Source of the DNA: Bacteroidales bacterium
GTDB taxonomy: Bacteria > Bacteroidota > Bacteroidia > Bacteroidales > FEN-979
Length of the DNA: 34,055 bases
Reading direction: 5' to 3'
NCBI GenBank assembly: GCA_028706295.1
Contig: JAQWBQ010000040.1
Span: 1-34,055, forward strand
This document shows positions 8,531-17,193 of this stretch, one piece after another. The first letter of the stretch is position 1. Each line of letters begins with the position of its first letter. The notes beneath the pieces were generated by a model. The model worked only from the letters and a program-made list of their open reading frames with translations. It was not told the DNA's origin and ran no database searches. A program made the position numbers and the translations under genes.

Positions 8531-9355
8531 TTACTTCTTCCTGCGTTCAACGATATATTTATTGGACTGTTTTTTCCGGGCACGGGTCTTATAACCCTTT
8601 GAAGGAGCGCCCTTGCGCGAACGGGGATGTCCGCCTGAGGCACGGCCTTCGCCACCGCCCATCGGATGGTCAACCGGATTCATGGCAACCCCGCGGTTCC
8701 TCGGACGACGTCCAAGCCAGCGGGTGCGGCCAGCCTTACCAAAGGACTCCAGATTATGGTCGAGATTGGAAACCATCCCGACAGTAGCTTTACAGGTTTG
8801 CAAAATCATGCGGGTCTCACCCGAAGGCATCTTTAAAATCGCAAATTTTCCATCACGCGACATAAGCTGCGCGTGCGACCCGGCACTGCGGACCAACTTC
8901 GCTCCCTGTCCGGGACGTAATTCCACATTGTGTACAACCGTACCAAAGGGAATTTCACTCAGGTATAAAGTATTCCCAATCTCGGGAGGTACGCCTTTAC
9001 CTGATAAAATGGTCTGACCAACTTTCAAGCCATGCGGGGCAACAATATACCGTTTCTCCCCATCCTTATAAACAACCAATGCAACTCTTGAAGTTCTGTT
9101 CGGATCATATTCAATGGTCTTAACCACCGCGGGAATGTCTTCTTTATCCCGCTTGAAATCAATGATCCGGTACATCTGTTTGTGACCGCCTCCAAGATAA
9201 CGCATGGTCATCTTACCTTCATTGTTTCTTCCACCTGACTTGCGTGAGGGAGCCAAAAGACTTTTTTCTGGAACATCCGCAGTGATCTCATCAAATGAAC
9301 TGATCACTTTAAATCTCTGACCGGGTGTTGTCGGTTTGTATTTCTTGAGCGCCAT
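8531..9355 (-). CDS. rplB: 50S ribosomal protein L2 (uL2)
   Basis: L2 is a primary 23S binder needed for subunit joining and peptidyl-transferase activity. The 274-residue product begins [20 protein letters not shown], has the OB-fold and SH3-like domains ([20 protein letters not shown]), and carries the conserved C-terminal loop [18 protein letters not shown] (about residues 225-242) that reaches the catalytic centre. It starts 4 nt after rplW ends. No irregularity is seen. Confidence 0.99.
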   Translation of the reverse strand: MALKKYKPTTPGQRFKVISSFDEITADVPEKSLLAPSRKSGGRNNEGKMTMRYLGGGHKQMYRIIDFKRDKEDIPAVVKTIEYDPNRTSRVALVVYKDGEKRYIVAPHGLKVGQTILSGKGVPPEIGNTLYLSEIPFGTVVHNVELRPGQGAKLVRSAGSHAQLMSRDGKFAILKMPSGETRMILQTCKATVGMVSNLDHNLESFGKAGRTRWLGRRPRNRGVAMNPVDHPMGGGEGRASGGHPRSRKGAPSKGYKTRARKKQSNKYIVERRKK

Positions 9356-9359
9356 TTAT

Positions 9360-9650
9360 TTAAATATTGCTGTAAAAATCAATAGTTTCACCTTTTGCCA
9401 ATGTAACAATGGCTTTCTTATATGCACTTGTCCTGCCCGAAATCACTCCACTTTTGGTAAAACGGGACTTGTTCTTACCGGAGAAAACCAGGGTGTTGAC
9501 TGAGGCCACATCTACTCCATAAAGCTCTTTTATCGCTGTTTTGATCTGAAGCTTGTTCGCCCTCCGGTCAACCAGAAACCCGTACCGGTTGAGCTTCTCG
9601 CCCAGGTGGGTCATCTTCTCGGTAATGATCGGTTTCATGATAACTGTCAT
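9360..9650 (-). CDS. rplW: 50S ribosomal protein L23 (uL23)
   Basis: L23 lies at the tunnel exit and is the docking site for trigger factor and the signal recognition particle. The 96-residue product has MKPIITEKMTHLGEKLNRYG, the region VDRRANKLQIKTAIKELYGV with its rRNA-binding signature, and the final GETIDFYSNI. Two in-frame starts are possible (ATG at 9648-9650, or five codons later at the Met before KPIITEK); I keep the first. It lies 20 nt after rplD. Confidence 0.97.
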   Translation of the reverse strand: MTVIMKPIITEKMTHLGEKLNRYGFLVDRRANKLQIKTAIKELYGVDVASVNTLVFSGKNKSRFTKSGVISGRTSAYKKAIVTLAKGETIDFYSNI

Positions 9651-9670
9651 TGCTATTCGAATTAAGCGGT

Positions 9671-10300
9671 TTAATTCTGATGTATTTTTTCAATTTCTTT
9701 GATCGAACCTTCGGTGATCAATAATCGGGTCGCATTAAGAATATCATAGGTATTCAGCTCCGCTGCGTTCATCACCTTAACCCGCTTCAGATTGCGGGCA
9801 GCCAGGATGATGTTCTCATCGGGCGATGCCACAACCAGAAGAACTTTTTTTCCGACAAGCTGGAAATTTTTCATCAGCTCCGTGAAATTCTTTGTTTTGG
9901 GTGTCTCGAAAGAAAAATTCTCCAGGATGGTCAATTGTTCATCCTTTATCTTATAACTAAGCGCTGATTTCCTGGCAAGTTTCTTAAGTTTTTTATTCAA
10001 CTTGAAACTGTAATCCCGGGGTTGAGGGCCGAAAATTCTTGCTCCTCCGCGATACAATGGATTCTTGATACTGCCCTTCCGGCTTCCCCCGGTTCCTTTC
10101 TGCTTATGCAGCTTTTTCGTACTGCCCGATACAACCGATTTTTCAAGCGAACTGTGCGTTCCCTGACGCTGGTTGGCAAGATACTGCTTAACATCCAGAT
10201 AGATGGCATGATCATTAGGCTCAATCGCAAAAACCGAATCGTCAAGCATGACTTTTTGTGCGGTCGCCGTTCCCTTTATGTTATAAATTGCTACTTCCAT
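9671..10300 (-). CDS. rplD: 50S ribosomal protein L4 (uL4)
   Basis: L4 is an early assembly protein whose loop reaches into the peptide tunnel. In enterobacteria it is the regulator of the S10 operon; no such leader is visible here. The 209-residue product shows [20 protein letters not shown], the extended basic loop [20 protein letters not shown] followed by [18 protein letters not shown], and a C-terminal Rossmann-like half. Its first 10 bases overlap the end of rplC, in a different frame, so translational coupling is likely. Confidence 0.98.
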   Translation of the reverse strand: MEVAIYNIKGTATAQKVMLDDSVFAIEPNDHAIYLDVKQYLANQRQGTHSSLEKSVVSGSTKKLHKQKGTGGSRKGSIKNPLYRGGARIFGPQPRDYSFKLNKKLKKLARKSALSYKIKDEQLTILENFSFETPKTKNFTELMKNFQLVGKKVLLVVASPDENIILAARNLKRVKVMNAAELNTYDILNATRLLITEGSIKEIEKIHQN

Positions 10301-10920
10301 CGTTCGATAATTACATATGATCCATTATGTCCGGGAATAGCACCTTTTACGAGAATCAGGTTCTTTTCCAGGATGATTTTCAATACCTGAAGGTTGATCA
10401 CTTTAACACGATCTCCCCCCATACGGCCAGCCATACGGAGCCCTTTCATGACCCTGGAAGGCCACGAAGAAGCACCAACAGAACCGGGAGCCCTCAACCG
10501 GTTGTGCTGACCGTGTGTCGCTTCTCCCACACCGTTGAAATGATGTCTGCGGACGACCCCCTGAAATCCCTTCCCCTTCGAAATACCGACAACATCAATG
10601 TACTCTCCTTCCGTGAAAATATCCACCCGCAGCACATCACCAAACTGCTTCTGGTGACCAGGCTCAAAACGCGTAAACTCAGCCACGACTTTCTTGGGGG
10701 TGATACCGGCCTTCGCAAAATGACCGCGCTCAGCTTTGGTAGTATGCTTCTCCTTCTTTTCCCCGAAAGCTAACTGGATGGCATCGTATCCCTCTTTTTC
10801 TTTCGATCGGACCTGTGTCACCACACAGGGACCTGCCTCGATTACCGTGCACGGGATATTTTTCCCGTTGGCATCGTAGATACTGGTCATGCCGATTTTT
10901 TTACCTATTAATCCAGACAT
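10291..10920 (-). CDS. rplC: 50S ribosomal protein L3 (uL3)
   Basis: L3 is one of the two proteins that start large-subunit assembly and lies close to the peptidyl-transferase centre. The 209-residue product begins [20 protein letters not shown] and contains [20 protein letters not shown], the family signature (its Gln is the methylation site in enterobacteria), then the central-extension residues [20 protein letters not shown]. The last ten bases overlap rplD. The 44-nt gap to rpsJ carries no clear signal. Confidence 0.98.
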   Translation of the reverse strand: MSGLIGKKIGMTSIYDANGKNIPCTVIEAGPCVVTQVRSKEKEGYDAIQLAFGEKKEKHTTKAERGHFAKAGITPKKVVAEFTRFEPGHQKQFGDVLRVDIFTEGEYIDVVGISKGKGFQGVVRRHHFNGVGEATHGQHNRLRAPGSVGASSWPSRVMKGLRMAGRMGGDRVKVINLQVLKIILEKNLILVKGAIPGHNGSYVIIERWK

Positions 10921-10964
10921 CTCTTAAAGTTCTTGTGTTAATAAATCTTCTAGTCAAATTACGA

Positions 10965-11270
10965 TCAAACCTTGATTTCCACTTCAACCCCGCTGGGCAG
11001 CTCCAACTTCATCAGTGCATCAATGGTCTTCGACGTCGTACTGTAAATGTCGAGTAACCTCTTGTATGTGCAAAGTTGAAATTGCTCGCGCGACTTTTTA
11101 TTTACAAAAGTCGAACGCAGCACGGTGAAGATCTTTTTATCCGTGGGCAACGGAATGGGACCGCTGACTACGGCGCCGGTGGCCTTTACGGTTTTTACGA
11201 TCTTTTCAGCCGATTTGTCAACCAGGTTATAATCGTAAGACTTCAATTTTATTCTAATTCTCTGGCTCAT
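10965..11270 (-). CDS. rpsJ: 30S ribosomal protein S10 (uS10)
   Basis: S10 assembles in the small-subunit head with S3 and S14, and in other bacteria also binds NusB in antitermination. The 101-residue product reads [20 protein letters not shown], then the signature [20 protein letters not shown], and ends [18 protein letters not shown]. It follows fusA by only 8 nt, so str and S10 genes are joined without a tuf gene between them. Confidence 0.99.
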   Translation of the reverse strand: MSQRIRIKLKSYDYNLVDKSAEKIVKTVKATGAVVSGPIPLPTDKKIFTVLRSTFVNKKSREQFQLCTYKRLLDIYSTTSKTIDALMKLELPSGVEVEIKV

Positions 11271-11278
11271 ATAAAAAA

Positions 11279-13384
11279 TTAATAGACGGGAACATATCCC
11301 CTGATTTTATATAAAACTTCGTCCTGAATTTCTTTTGGAGTAATATCATACTTCGAGAATTCAAGCATCTCTGTGGCCCTTCCCGAGGTCAGACTGCGAA
11401 GGGTAGTTACGTACCCGAACATTTCTGCAAGAGGGACGCGTCCCCTTATGACCTGATTGCCGATCCGCGACTCCACTGATTCTACCTGACCCCGGCGTTT
11501 GGTAATATCACCGGTAACTTCACCCATGTAAATACTGGGAGTCACAATTTCAAACCGCATAATGGGTTCCAGAATGACCGATTTCGCTTTCCTGCTCGCT
11601 TCCTTGAATGCAATCCCTGCAGCAATTTCAAACGACAATGCATCAGAATCCACGCTGTGAAAAGAGCCATCAAGTAAGCGTACTTTAACGCTTTCAATCG
11701 GGAAACCAATGATGGGACCACTGGTCATAGCAGCCCGGATCCCCTTTTCAATGGCCGGAATGAATTCTCTCGGAATGCTGCCGCCCTTGATCTCATTGAT
11801 GAACTGCAGGCCTTTAACTCCGTGGTCGGCCGGACCGACTTCTATGACAAGATCAGCAAAACGTCCCCGGCCTCCGGTCTGCTTTTTATATACTTCATGA
11901 TGATTCACCGTGGTGACAAGTGCCTCTTTATAGGCGACCTGCGGGTTCCCGCGGTTTATCTCAATATGGAATTCACGTTTCAACCGGTCGGTAATAATGT
12001 CGAGATGCAACTCACCCATCCCGCTAATAAGGGTCTGGCCTGTTTCATCATCGACCCGAACCTGAAATGTGGGATCCTCCTCCGTGAGTTTGCTTAAAGC
12101 AATGCCCAGTTTCTCCAAATCATCCTGCGTTTTGGGTTCCACGGCCATGTTGATCACAGGTTCAGGAAATGACATGGTTTCCAGAACCAGTGGATGCTTC
12201 GGATCACAAAGGGTATCGCCGGTCCGTATATCTTTAAACCCAACCGCGGCTACAATGTCACCGGCTTCAATATGTTTCAACGGATTCTGCTTATTCGCAT
12301 GCATCAGCATGATCCTCAACAAGCGTTCCTTTTTTCCGGTCCGGGAATTTAAAACTACATCACCGGCCTCAAGCTGACCTGCATAAACCCTGAAAAAAGC
12401 AATCCTGCCGACAAACGGGTCAGTAGCAATTTTAAAAGCAAGAGATGTAAAAGGTTCCTGCGGGTCCGGATGACGTTCTTCCTCCTTGTCATTAAAAGGA
12501 TTCATTCCGGTAATGGCAGGCATATCGTATGGGGATGGGAGAAATTTCACAATGGCATCGATCAGCAACTGAACTCCCTTATTTTTAAACGAAGCCCCGC
12601 AAAGCACCGGAGTAATTTTCCCCTCAATAGTAGCTCTGCGGATCTCAGTCAGAATTTCAACCTCAGTAATTGAGTCAGGATCCTCCATGAATTTATGCAA
12701 CAGCTCATCCCGCTCTTCGGCAGCACCTTCAATCAAATTCATTCGAAAGGACCGTATGGTCTCAACCATGTGCTCAGGGATCGGTATTTCCCGGTAATCA
12801 CGGCCCAGAGAATCATCATCCCACTGGTACGCTTTATTGGCGATAAGATCGACAATCCCGGTAAAATCCTCTTCAGCGCCGATCGGGAGCTGTATCACAA
12901 CCGGTTTTGCACCCAGTTTTGACTTTATTTGCTCGATCACATGAAAGAAATCAGCGCCGGTCCGATCCATTTTGTTGATATAACTGATCCTCGGTACCCG
13001 GTATTTATCGGCCTGTCTCCAAACTGTTTCCGACTGAGGTTCTACGCCGCCGACTGCACAAAATATCGCAACAGCACCGTCAAGAACCCGTAGTGAACGT
13101 TCAACTTCAACTGTAAAATCCACATGGCCGGGCGTATCAATAATATTGATCCGGTAATCCGTACTGTCATAATTCCAGTAAACAGTAGTTGCAGCGGAAG
13201 TGATCGTAATACCACGTTCCTGCTCCTGAACCATCCAGTCCATCGTGGCAGTACCATCGTGAACTTCGCCCAGCTTATAATTGATACCGGTATAATACAA
13301 GATACGCTCGGTCGTGGTAGTCTTCCCCGCGTCGATATGGGCCATAATCCCAATATTCCTTGTATTTTCCAGTTTTCCGGTCAT
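11279..13384 (-). CDS. fusA: Elongation factor G
   Basis: EF-G is the GTPase that moves tRNA and mRNA through the ribosome and, with RRF, recycles ribosomes. I place the start at ATG 13382-13384 ([20 protein letters not shown]), giving 701 residues. A GTG seven codons upstream is open too but adds non-family residues. G-domain motifs are AHIDAGKT (15-22), RGIT (57-60), DTPGH (83-87) and NKMD (137-140). Domain IV contains [15 protein letters not shown], and domain V ends [14 protein letters not shown]. It lies 34 nt after rpsG and 8 nt before rpsJ. Confidence 0.97.
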   Translation of the reverse strand: MTGKLENTRNIGIMAHIDAGKTTTTERILYYTGINYKLGEVHDGTATMDWMVQEQERGITITSAATTVYWNYDSTDYRINIIDTPGHVDFTVEVERSLRVLDGAVAIFCAVGGVEPQSETVWRQADKYRVPRISYINKMDRTGADFFHVIEQIKSKLGAKPVVIQLPIGAEEDFTGIVDLIANKAYQWDDDSLGRDYREIPIPEHMVETIRSFRMNLIEGAAEERDELLHKFMEDPDSITEVEILTEIRRATIEGKITPVLCGASFKNKGVQLLIDAIVKFLPSPYDMPAITGMNPFNDKEEERHPDPQEPFTSLAFKIATDPFVGRIAFFRVYAGQLEAGDVVLNSRTGKKERLLRIMLMHANKQNPLKHIEAGDIVAAVGFKDIRTGDTLCDPKHPLVLETMSFPEPVINMAVEPKTQDDLEKLGIALSKLTEEDPTFQVRVDDETGQTLISGMGELHLDIITDRLKREFHIEINRGNPQVAYKEALVTTVNHHEVYKKQTGGRGRFADLVIEVGPADHGVKGLQFINEIKGGSIPREFIPAIEKGIRAAMTSGPIIGFPIESVKVRLLDGSFHSVDSDALSFEIAAGIAFKEASRKAKSVILEPIMRFEIVTPSIYMGEVTGDITKRRGQVESVESRIGNQVIRGRVPLAEMFGYVTTLRSLTSGRATEMLEFSKYDITPKEIQDEVLYKIRGYVPVY

Positions 13385-13418
13385 AATCGGTGACCCAACG
13401 GCCACACGTTTTCAGTTA

Positions 13419-13886
13419 TTAAAAACGAAAATGACTGAAAGCCTTGTTGGCTTCAGCCATCCTGTGTGTATCCTCTTTGCGTTTGAATGCGGCACCCTCT
13501 TCTTTATAAGCTGCCATGATCTCAGCGGCAAGTTTCTGCCCAAAACTCTTTTCGTGACGTTTACGGGCAAAGTTCACCAACGATTTCATGCCGATAGAAC
13601 TCTTCCGGCCAGGGCGTATTTCAGAAGGAATCTGAAAGGTGGCGCCACCGATTCTACGGCTTCTCACCTCAACCGACGGGGTTACATTGGCGAGGGCCTT
13701 TTTGAAAACCTCAAGTCCGTCCTCTTTCGTCTTTTCAGAAACGAGGTCGATGGCTTCATAAAAGACTTCATAGGCGATACTTTTCTTTCCGGCCAACATC
13801 ACATTGTTCACAAACTTTGTGACCAGCGGATCACTGAATCTGGGATCAGGAAGAATGGGTCTTTTCTTGGGTTTTGCTTTTCTCAT
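13419..13886 (-). CDS. rpsG: 30S ribosomal protein S7 (uS7)
   Basis: S7 starts assembly of the 16S head and contacts the E-site tRNA. The 155-residue product begins [20 protein letters not shown], with the family signature DPRF.D.LV.KF.N.VM..GKK, and contains [20 protein letters not shown] and a final [15 protein letters not shown]. It lies 57 nt after rpsL. That gap shows no promoter box, so it is read as part of the same transcript. Confidence 0.98.
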   Translation of the reverse strand: MRKAKPKKRPILPDPRFSDPLVTKFVNNVMLAGKKSIAYEVFYEAIDLVSEKTKEDGLEVFKKALANVTPSVEVRSRRIGGATFQIPSEIRPGRKSSIGMKSLVNFARKRHEKSFGQKLAAEIMAAYKEEGAAFKRKEDTHRMAEANKAFSHFRF

Positions 13887-13943
13887 GTTCTATTCAATGT
13901 TTATCGTGCACGGTCCGGATGCTGTTGCCTTTCCGTTAATTCT

Positions 13944-14327
13944 TTACTTTTTTACTGCTTTGGGGCGTTTTGCACCATACTTGCTACGGCGTTGCTTGCG
14001 TCCTTCTACTCCCGATGTATCCAATGCTCCCCGGATGATATGATAACGAACCCCCGGAAGATCCTTGACACGACCACCACGGATCATGACGATCGAGTGC
14101 TCCTGCAGATTATGTCCTTCGCCCGGTATGTATGCGTTCACCTCCTTGCCGTTCGTTAAACGTACCCTGGCCACCTTACGCATTGCCGAATTTGGCTTTT
14201 TGGGTGTAGTGGTATATACACGCACACACACCCCTCTTCTTTGCGGACAGGAGTCCAACGCGGGAGATTTGCTTTTATCTACTAATTTTTGTCTTCCTTT
14301 ACGAACCAGTTGCGAAATCGTAGGCAT
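13944..14327 (-). CDS. rpsL: 30S ribosomal protein S12 (uS12)
   Basis: S12 controls decoding accuracy at the A site and is the first gene of this ribosomal unit. I choose ATG 14325-14327 ([15 protein letters not shown]), which gives 127 residues. The frame is open for 21 more codons upstream, but these read through promoter P1 and are not S12. The streptomycin-site loop [19 protein letters not shown] and the [18 protein letters not shown] loop both keep the wild-type Lys residues, so no resistance change is seen. The Asp in VKDLPG is the methylthiolation site in other bacteria. Confidence 0.98.
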   Translation of the reverse strand: MPTISQLVRKGRQKLVDKSKSPALDSCPQRRGVCVRVYTTTPKKPNSAMRKVARVRLTNGKEVNAYIPGEGHNLQEHSIVMIRGGRVKDLPGVRYHIIRGALDTSGVEGRKQRRSKYGAKRPKAVKK

Positions 14328-14379
14328 ATCAATGGTTTTATAAAAAATTTTATATTTTAATACCCTGAATTTGGGAGTG

Positions 14380-14409
14380 CAAAGGTACAATTTTTTTTCA
14401 CACTACCAA
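14380..14409 (-). promoter_or_regulatory. Bacteroidetes-type promoter P1 of the rpsL unit
   Basis: On the minus strand TTG (14407-14409) is followed by a 19-nt spacer and TACCTTTG (14380-14387). This matches the Bacteroidetes sigma-ABfr consensus, a -33 TTTG/TTG and a -7 TAnnTTTG. Transcription would start near 14373, leaving a leader of about 45 nt before rpsL. Confidence 0.8.
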
Positions 14410-14623
14410 CATTTTGAGTAAATAACAATAAAAAGATGAACGAGCAGATTTCATCACGAATAAAAGACGGGATACTGATAAGGAAGGTATGATCTGTGCG
14501 AAACATTCCAGCGCAGTGATATTCCAGACTGCGATTGAAACCTATAGTTGTTTCACTTTATCAGGTTTCCTTGCCGTTTCCGGCTTTTAATTCATTCGAA
14601 AATGAAAATCCTTTTCGAGGGTG

Positions 14624-14653
14624 CAAAAGTACGACTTATTTTCAAATGAGCAA
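14624..14653 (-). promoter_or_regulatory. Second upstream promoter P2 of the rpsL unit
   Basis: On the minus strand TTG (14651-14653), a 19-nt spacer and TACTTTTG (14624-14631) form a second copy of the same promoter layout, 244 nt upstream of P1. It lies just beyond the stop of the methyltransferase gene. Its transcript would carry a leader of about 290 nt before rpsL. The identical 19-nt spacing in both copies supports both calls. Confidence 0.7.
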
Positions 14654-14678
14654 GTGAAAAGTAAAAAAAAATGAAAAA

Positions 14679-15413
14679 TCAGCGATTTTTGATAATCATC
14701 GCGGTTCCGTCTGTATCGGGAACAAAGGCAACTACTTCCGGAATCTTCTTTGCAAATTCATCGACCGCCTTCATGATCCCGGGCCATTTATGATTGTAAT
14801 CATGGATCAGCATGACACCCCCGGGAACAAGCCGCGAATAAAAGAATTCAAGTCCGGCATGCGTGGGATTATAAAGGTCTGCATCCATGTTTACCAGGGC
14901 AAACCTGCAATCCCGGACTACCTCCTCCGTTCCTGGAAAATGTCCCTTGTGAATCCGGATATTCTGATTGCCATTTATATATTGTATTACACTTTCTTGA
15001 TCCGTATCAGCAAAATGAATCGGGGTATAAGTCGCTGCTTCACCCGATTCACCCTCCAAATCCTCCCGACTGAACCCATCGAAGGTGTCAAACAGATGGA
15101 AAATACGACTGGGATCCATATGATGGAGAACCTTTGCACTCCTGCCTTTGTAAACTCCCAATTCTGCAAAATCACCGTCGATCTTTTCCCGCTTAAGCCT
15201 TTCAACTTGTAACCACCAGTTGAAAAACCGCGCTTTGTCCCTATACGTTCGCTCCAGCCTCCGTACTGTCTTTGAAATCCTTTTACTCTTTTTCGCTTCG
15301 TTCCATGCGACCGGATACGTTTCTTCTCCTGAAAATCGCAACCACACATACCATCCCGAAAGGGTCAACAAAACGATCAGCAACGAACCGTTGAGTAACA
15401 GATATAGCGACAT
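14679..15413 (-). CDS. TylF/MycF-type SAM-dependent O-methyltransferase with N-terminal membrane anchor
   Basis: The product resembles the macrocin-O-methyltransferase (TylF) family, which moves a methyl group from SAM to a sugar hydroxyl. Its actual substrate is unknown. Residues 4-25 form one hydrophobic segment, so the enzyme is probably anchored with its catalytic part in the cytoplasm. The SAM-binding strand is DFAELGVYKGRSAKVL (81-96), followed by DTFDGF (109-114), the acidic metal-site motif NMDADLYNPT (175-184) and GGVMLIHDYNHKWPG (198-212). The 244-residue length is near that of family members. It is separated from the lipoprotein upstream by a strong terminator, so it may have its own weak promoter (TAAGTTTA at 15434-15441, 7 of 8 positions). 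It could modify a surface glycan; that is inference. Confidence 0.8.
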   Translation of the reverse strand: MSLYLLLNGSLLIVLLTLSGWYVWLRFSGEETYPVAWNEAKKSKRISKTVRRLERTYRDKARFFNWWLQVERLKREKIDGDFAELGVYKGRSAKVLHHMDPSRIFHLFDTFDGFSREDLEGESGEAATYTPIHFADTDQESVIQYINGNQNIRIHKGHFPGTEEVVRDCRFALVNMDADLYNPTHAGLEFFYSRLVPGGVMLIHDYNHKWPGIMKAVDEFAKKIPEVVAFVPDTDGTAMIIKNR

Positions 15414-15444
15414 ACCTTAATGGAAATTCCCGGTAAACTTACGC

Positions 15445-15490
15445 AAAAAAAAATAAACCCTGCCGTAAATACTTTACCGGCAGGGTTTAT
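15445..15490 (-). terminator. Strong intrinsic terminator after the thioester-like lipoprotein gene
   Basis: Arms at 15453-15469 and 15473-15490 pair over 17 bp with a single bulged base and a 3-nt loop (core AACCCTGCC / GGCAGGGTT). On the minus strand the stem is followed by nine T (15445-15453). It lies 24 nt past the stop of the upstream lipoprotein gene. Confidence 0.92.
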
Positions 15491-15513
15491 AAATTTTCTG
15501 ATCAATCCGTGGA

Positions 15514-17022
15514 TCAGGGATCGAGTCTGATAAACATGGTTTGAATGGTAGGCGAAGGAGCCGAAGGCGATGTTCCGTGCGGTACAAAAATCACACACGC
15601 CCATCCCCCCGATGGAACCTTGTAAGAGGAACCGTAAGTCTCAGCATCATCATGCATTTTTTTGGCATACTGCATGGTCGACAGGGCAGGAACACCTGCT
15701 TCAGCGCTACCATTCCATGCAGGAGTGTCAAAAAGCCAGATTGCGCCCTGTACGTCATACCATTTGTAACCGGGGTACCAATCCAGGTGATTCATGATCC
15801 AGTTAATTTTATCCCATTTGCTGCTCTGGGCAAAAACCGGCAACTGCGCCTGATACAAAGAGGAGTAAACATCCATGGAATAACTCTGGTTGACATAAAT
15901 AGTTGTTTGATGATCGGCGCACCACGATGCCACGGATCCGTTCCCGAATTCATATCCTGTAGAAATGCCCGAAAGTGTCGCATCTACGTATCCGCCCAAT
16001 GTTGGTATCGGGGATCCTCCCTGCCAACCGGTAATTTTATAAGTACAAGTCGAAGGAAGATTCATCCATGGCGGAATGATCAGATCGGCACTCGGTACAC
16101 AATTCCCTAATGCAAAATCAACCACGCCATCAGTCCCGGCATCAATTTTCTGATTATCCGTAAACGACCAGTCATAAAAATGAACATAGTTGAAACTGGG
16201 GCCCTGGCGAACTAAAACATAAAGCTTAAGTATATAATTATCAACAACAGTGGGATCATCGGCATAAGTCACTTTTAATGGTTGCCCCTCACCATGCCAG
16301 GCTGAATTGTCATAGGTCGCCTTCAGGGTTCCATTATGCCATAATTCGATCTTAAAGATAGCCGGCATATCATATTGAACACCGTTTGATTGCTGTGCAT
16401 AAGGCGAGTTGGCATAATCTGCCAGATTTTTAATACAGAAATCTCCGAAAAAATTCTGCTCTCTGACAATGGTCTGATCCAATTGAAAATATTCAAATCC
16501 AAAATTTGAATAGGTAGTTTCTTCGTAACAGACCAACTCCACATTCATGACACTTTTCTTAAATGGTGCAATGGTGATGTTGCTCGTTAACGTGGTGGTG
16601 ACAAGATTGGAATACAGAGCCCCGGAATGCACCGCAGCCGCCATTACCCAGTCGTCGGTTTTATCACTAGGAGTCATGTTATCATTATACATCATGAATT
16701 CCTGTAATGTGTATGTACCCGACGTAAGTTTCAAACTGTTGGTATACGGTACGTTATCGAGGTAAAATACATCAATAAAATACCATTGAGAGGCCCCCGA
16801 TCCATCCTTCAGATTAACCTTGACATAAGCGGCTTTCTGCGTGAAACAATCACTGGCTTTCAACCCGCTTACATCCTTTCCGGGAGTGATGGAGAAACTC
16901 AGTTCTGAGTCGCCCGTCTGGGATGTTACCGTTTCATCTTTCTGACAACCGGTGATAATCATCACAGCCGCCAATCCAAATAACAAAAAAAATAATTTTT
17001 TCATACGGAATAAATTTTTCAT
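15514..17022 (-). CDS. Surface lipoprotein with C-terminal thioester-domain-like head
   Basis: The product has 502 residues from ATG 17022; an in-frame ATG at 17004 would remove six. A signal peptide ends in the lipobox ITGC with Cys26, so it should be a lipoprotein. Residues about 30-318 form a module shared with the neighbouring FISUMP protein: FEYFQLDQTIVREQNFFGDF, TDGVVDFALGNC, and cysteines at 59, 165, 196 and 308. The C-terminal part (about 325-500) resembles Gram-positive Cys-Gln thioester domains in pattern: Gly-rich strand, WCAD with Cys368, a helical INWIMNHLDW segment, and DVQGAIWLF with Gln425. In those domains Cys and the Gln of (T/V)Q.AIW form an internal thioester that binds host surfaces covalently. 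The domain call rests on motif pattern only. Confidence 0.65.
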   Translation of the reverse strand: MKNLFRMKKLFFLLFGLAAVMIITGCQKDETVTSQTGDSELSFSITPGKDVSGLKASDCFTQKAAYVKVNLKDGSGASQWYFIDVFYLDNVPYTNSLKLTSGTYTLQEFMMYNDNMTPSDKTDDWVMAAAVHSGALYSNLVTTTLTSNITIAPFKKSVMNVELVCYEETTYSNFGFEYFQLDQTIVREQNFFGDFCIKNLADYANSPYAQQSNGVQYDMPAIFKIELWHNGTLKATYDNSAWHGEGQPLKVTYADDPTVVDNYILKLYVLVRQGPSFNYVHFYDWSFTDNQKIDAGTDGVVDFALGNCVPSADLIIPPWMNLPSTCTYKITGWQGGSPIPTLGGYVDATLSGISTGYEFGNGSVASWCADHQTTIYVNQSYSMDVYSSLYQAQLPVFAQSSKWDKINWIMNHLDWYPGYKWYDVQGAIWLFDTPAWNGSAEAGVPALSTMQYAKKMHDDAETYGSSYKVPSGGWACVIFVPHGTSPSAPSPTIQTMFIRLDP

Positions 17023-17070
17023 AAATACTGACTTTAATTAATTCTTACTTACTTTACGGTTCAAATTCTT

Positions 17071-17104
17071 TTACAATGTAAATGTATGAATAACAACATT
17101 GTAA
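17071..17104. promoter_or_regulatory. Perfect 9-bp inverted repeat upstream of the thioester-like lipoprotein gene
   Basis: TTACAATGT (17071-17079) and ACATTGTAA (17096-17104) are exact inverse copies separated by 16 nt. They lie about 50-80 nt upstream of the 17022 start, within a 171-nt AT-rich gap. This fits a dimer-binding operator. No TAnnTTTG box was found in the gap. Confidence 0.35.
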
Positions 17105-17193
17105 TTTCAAGTGATAATAAGTAAATGTTACGGATATTTAAGTAAGTGTGGAAAGAATATTTGTAACTGAGCTATCCTAATAATTGGATTACA

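Larger units (their letters stand above)
14328..14678 (-). other. Non-coding leader region upstream of rpsL
   Basis: This 351-nt gap holds promoters P1 and P2 and no convincing gene. Between them the minus-strand sequence contains a small hairpin GCCG-GAAA-CGGC (14573-14584), whose loop is of the GNRA tetraloop type, and a two-codon open frame. No tRNA and no clear intrinsic terminator for the methyltransferase transcript was seen. Confidence 0.5.

Noticed and set aside
9997-10300. 10-nt overlap of rplC and rplD as a possible frameshift
   Set aside because: Both proteins are complete with normal ends, so it is an ordinary coupled overlap.
13314-14159. 281-codon plus-strand frame across rpsG and rpsL
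   Set aside because: It lies opposite conserved ribosomal genes and has no family pattern.
14359-14506. Short open frame of about 49 codons on the minus strand between the rpsL promoters (begins MFRTDHTFLIS)
   Set aside because: It runs through promoter P1, has no ribosome-binding site and no family resemblance; it is most likely leader sequence.
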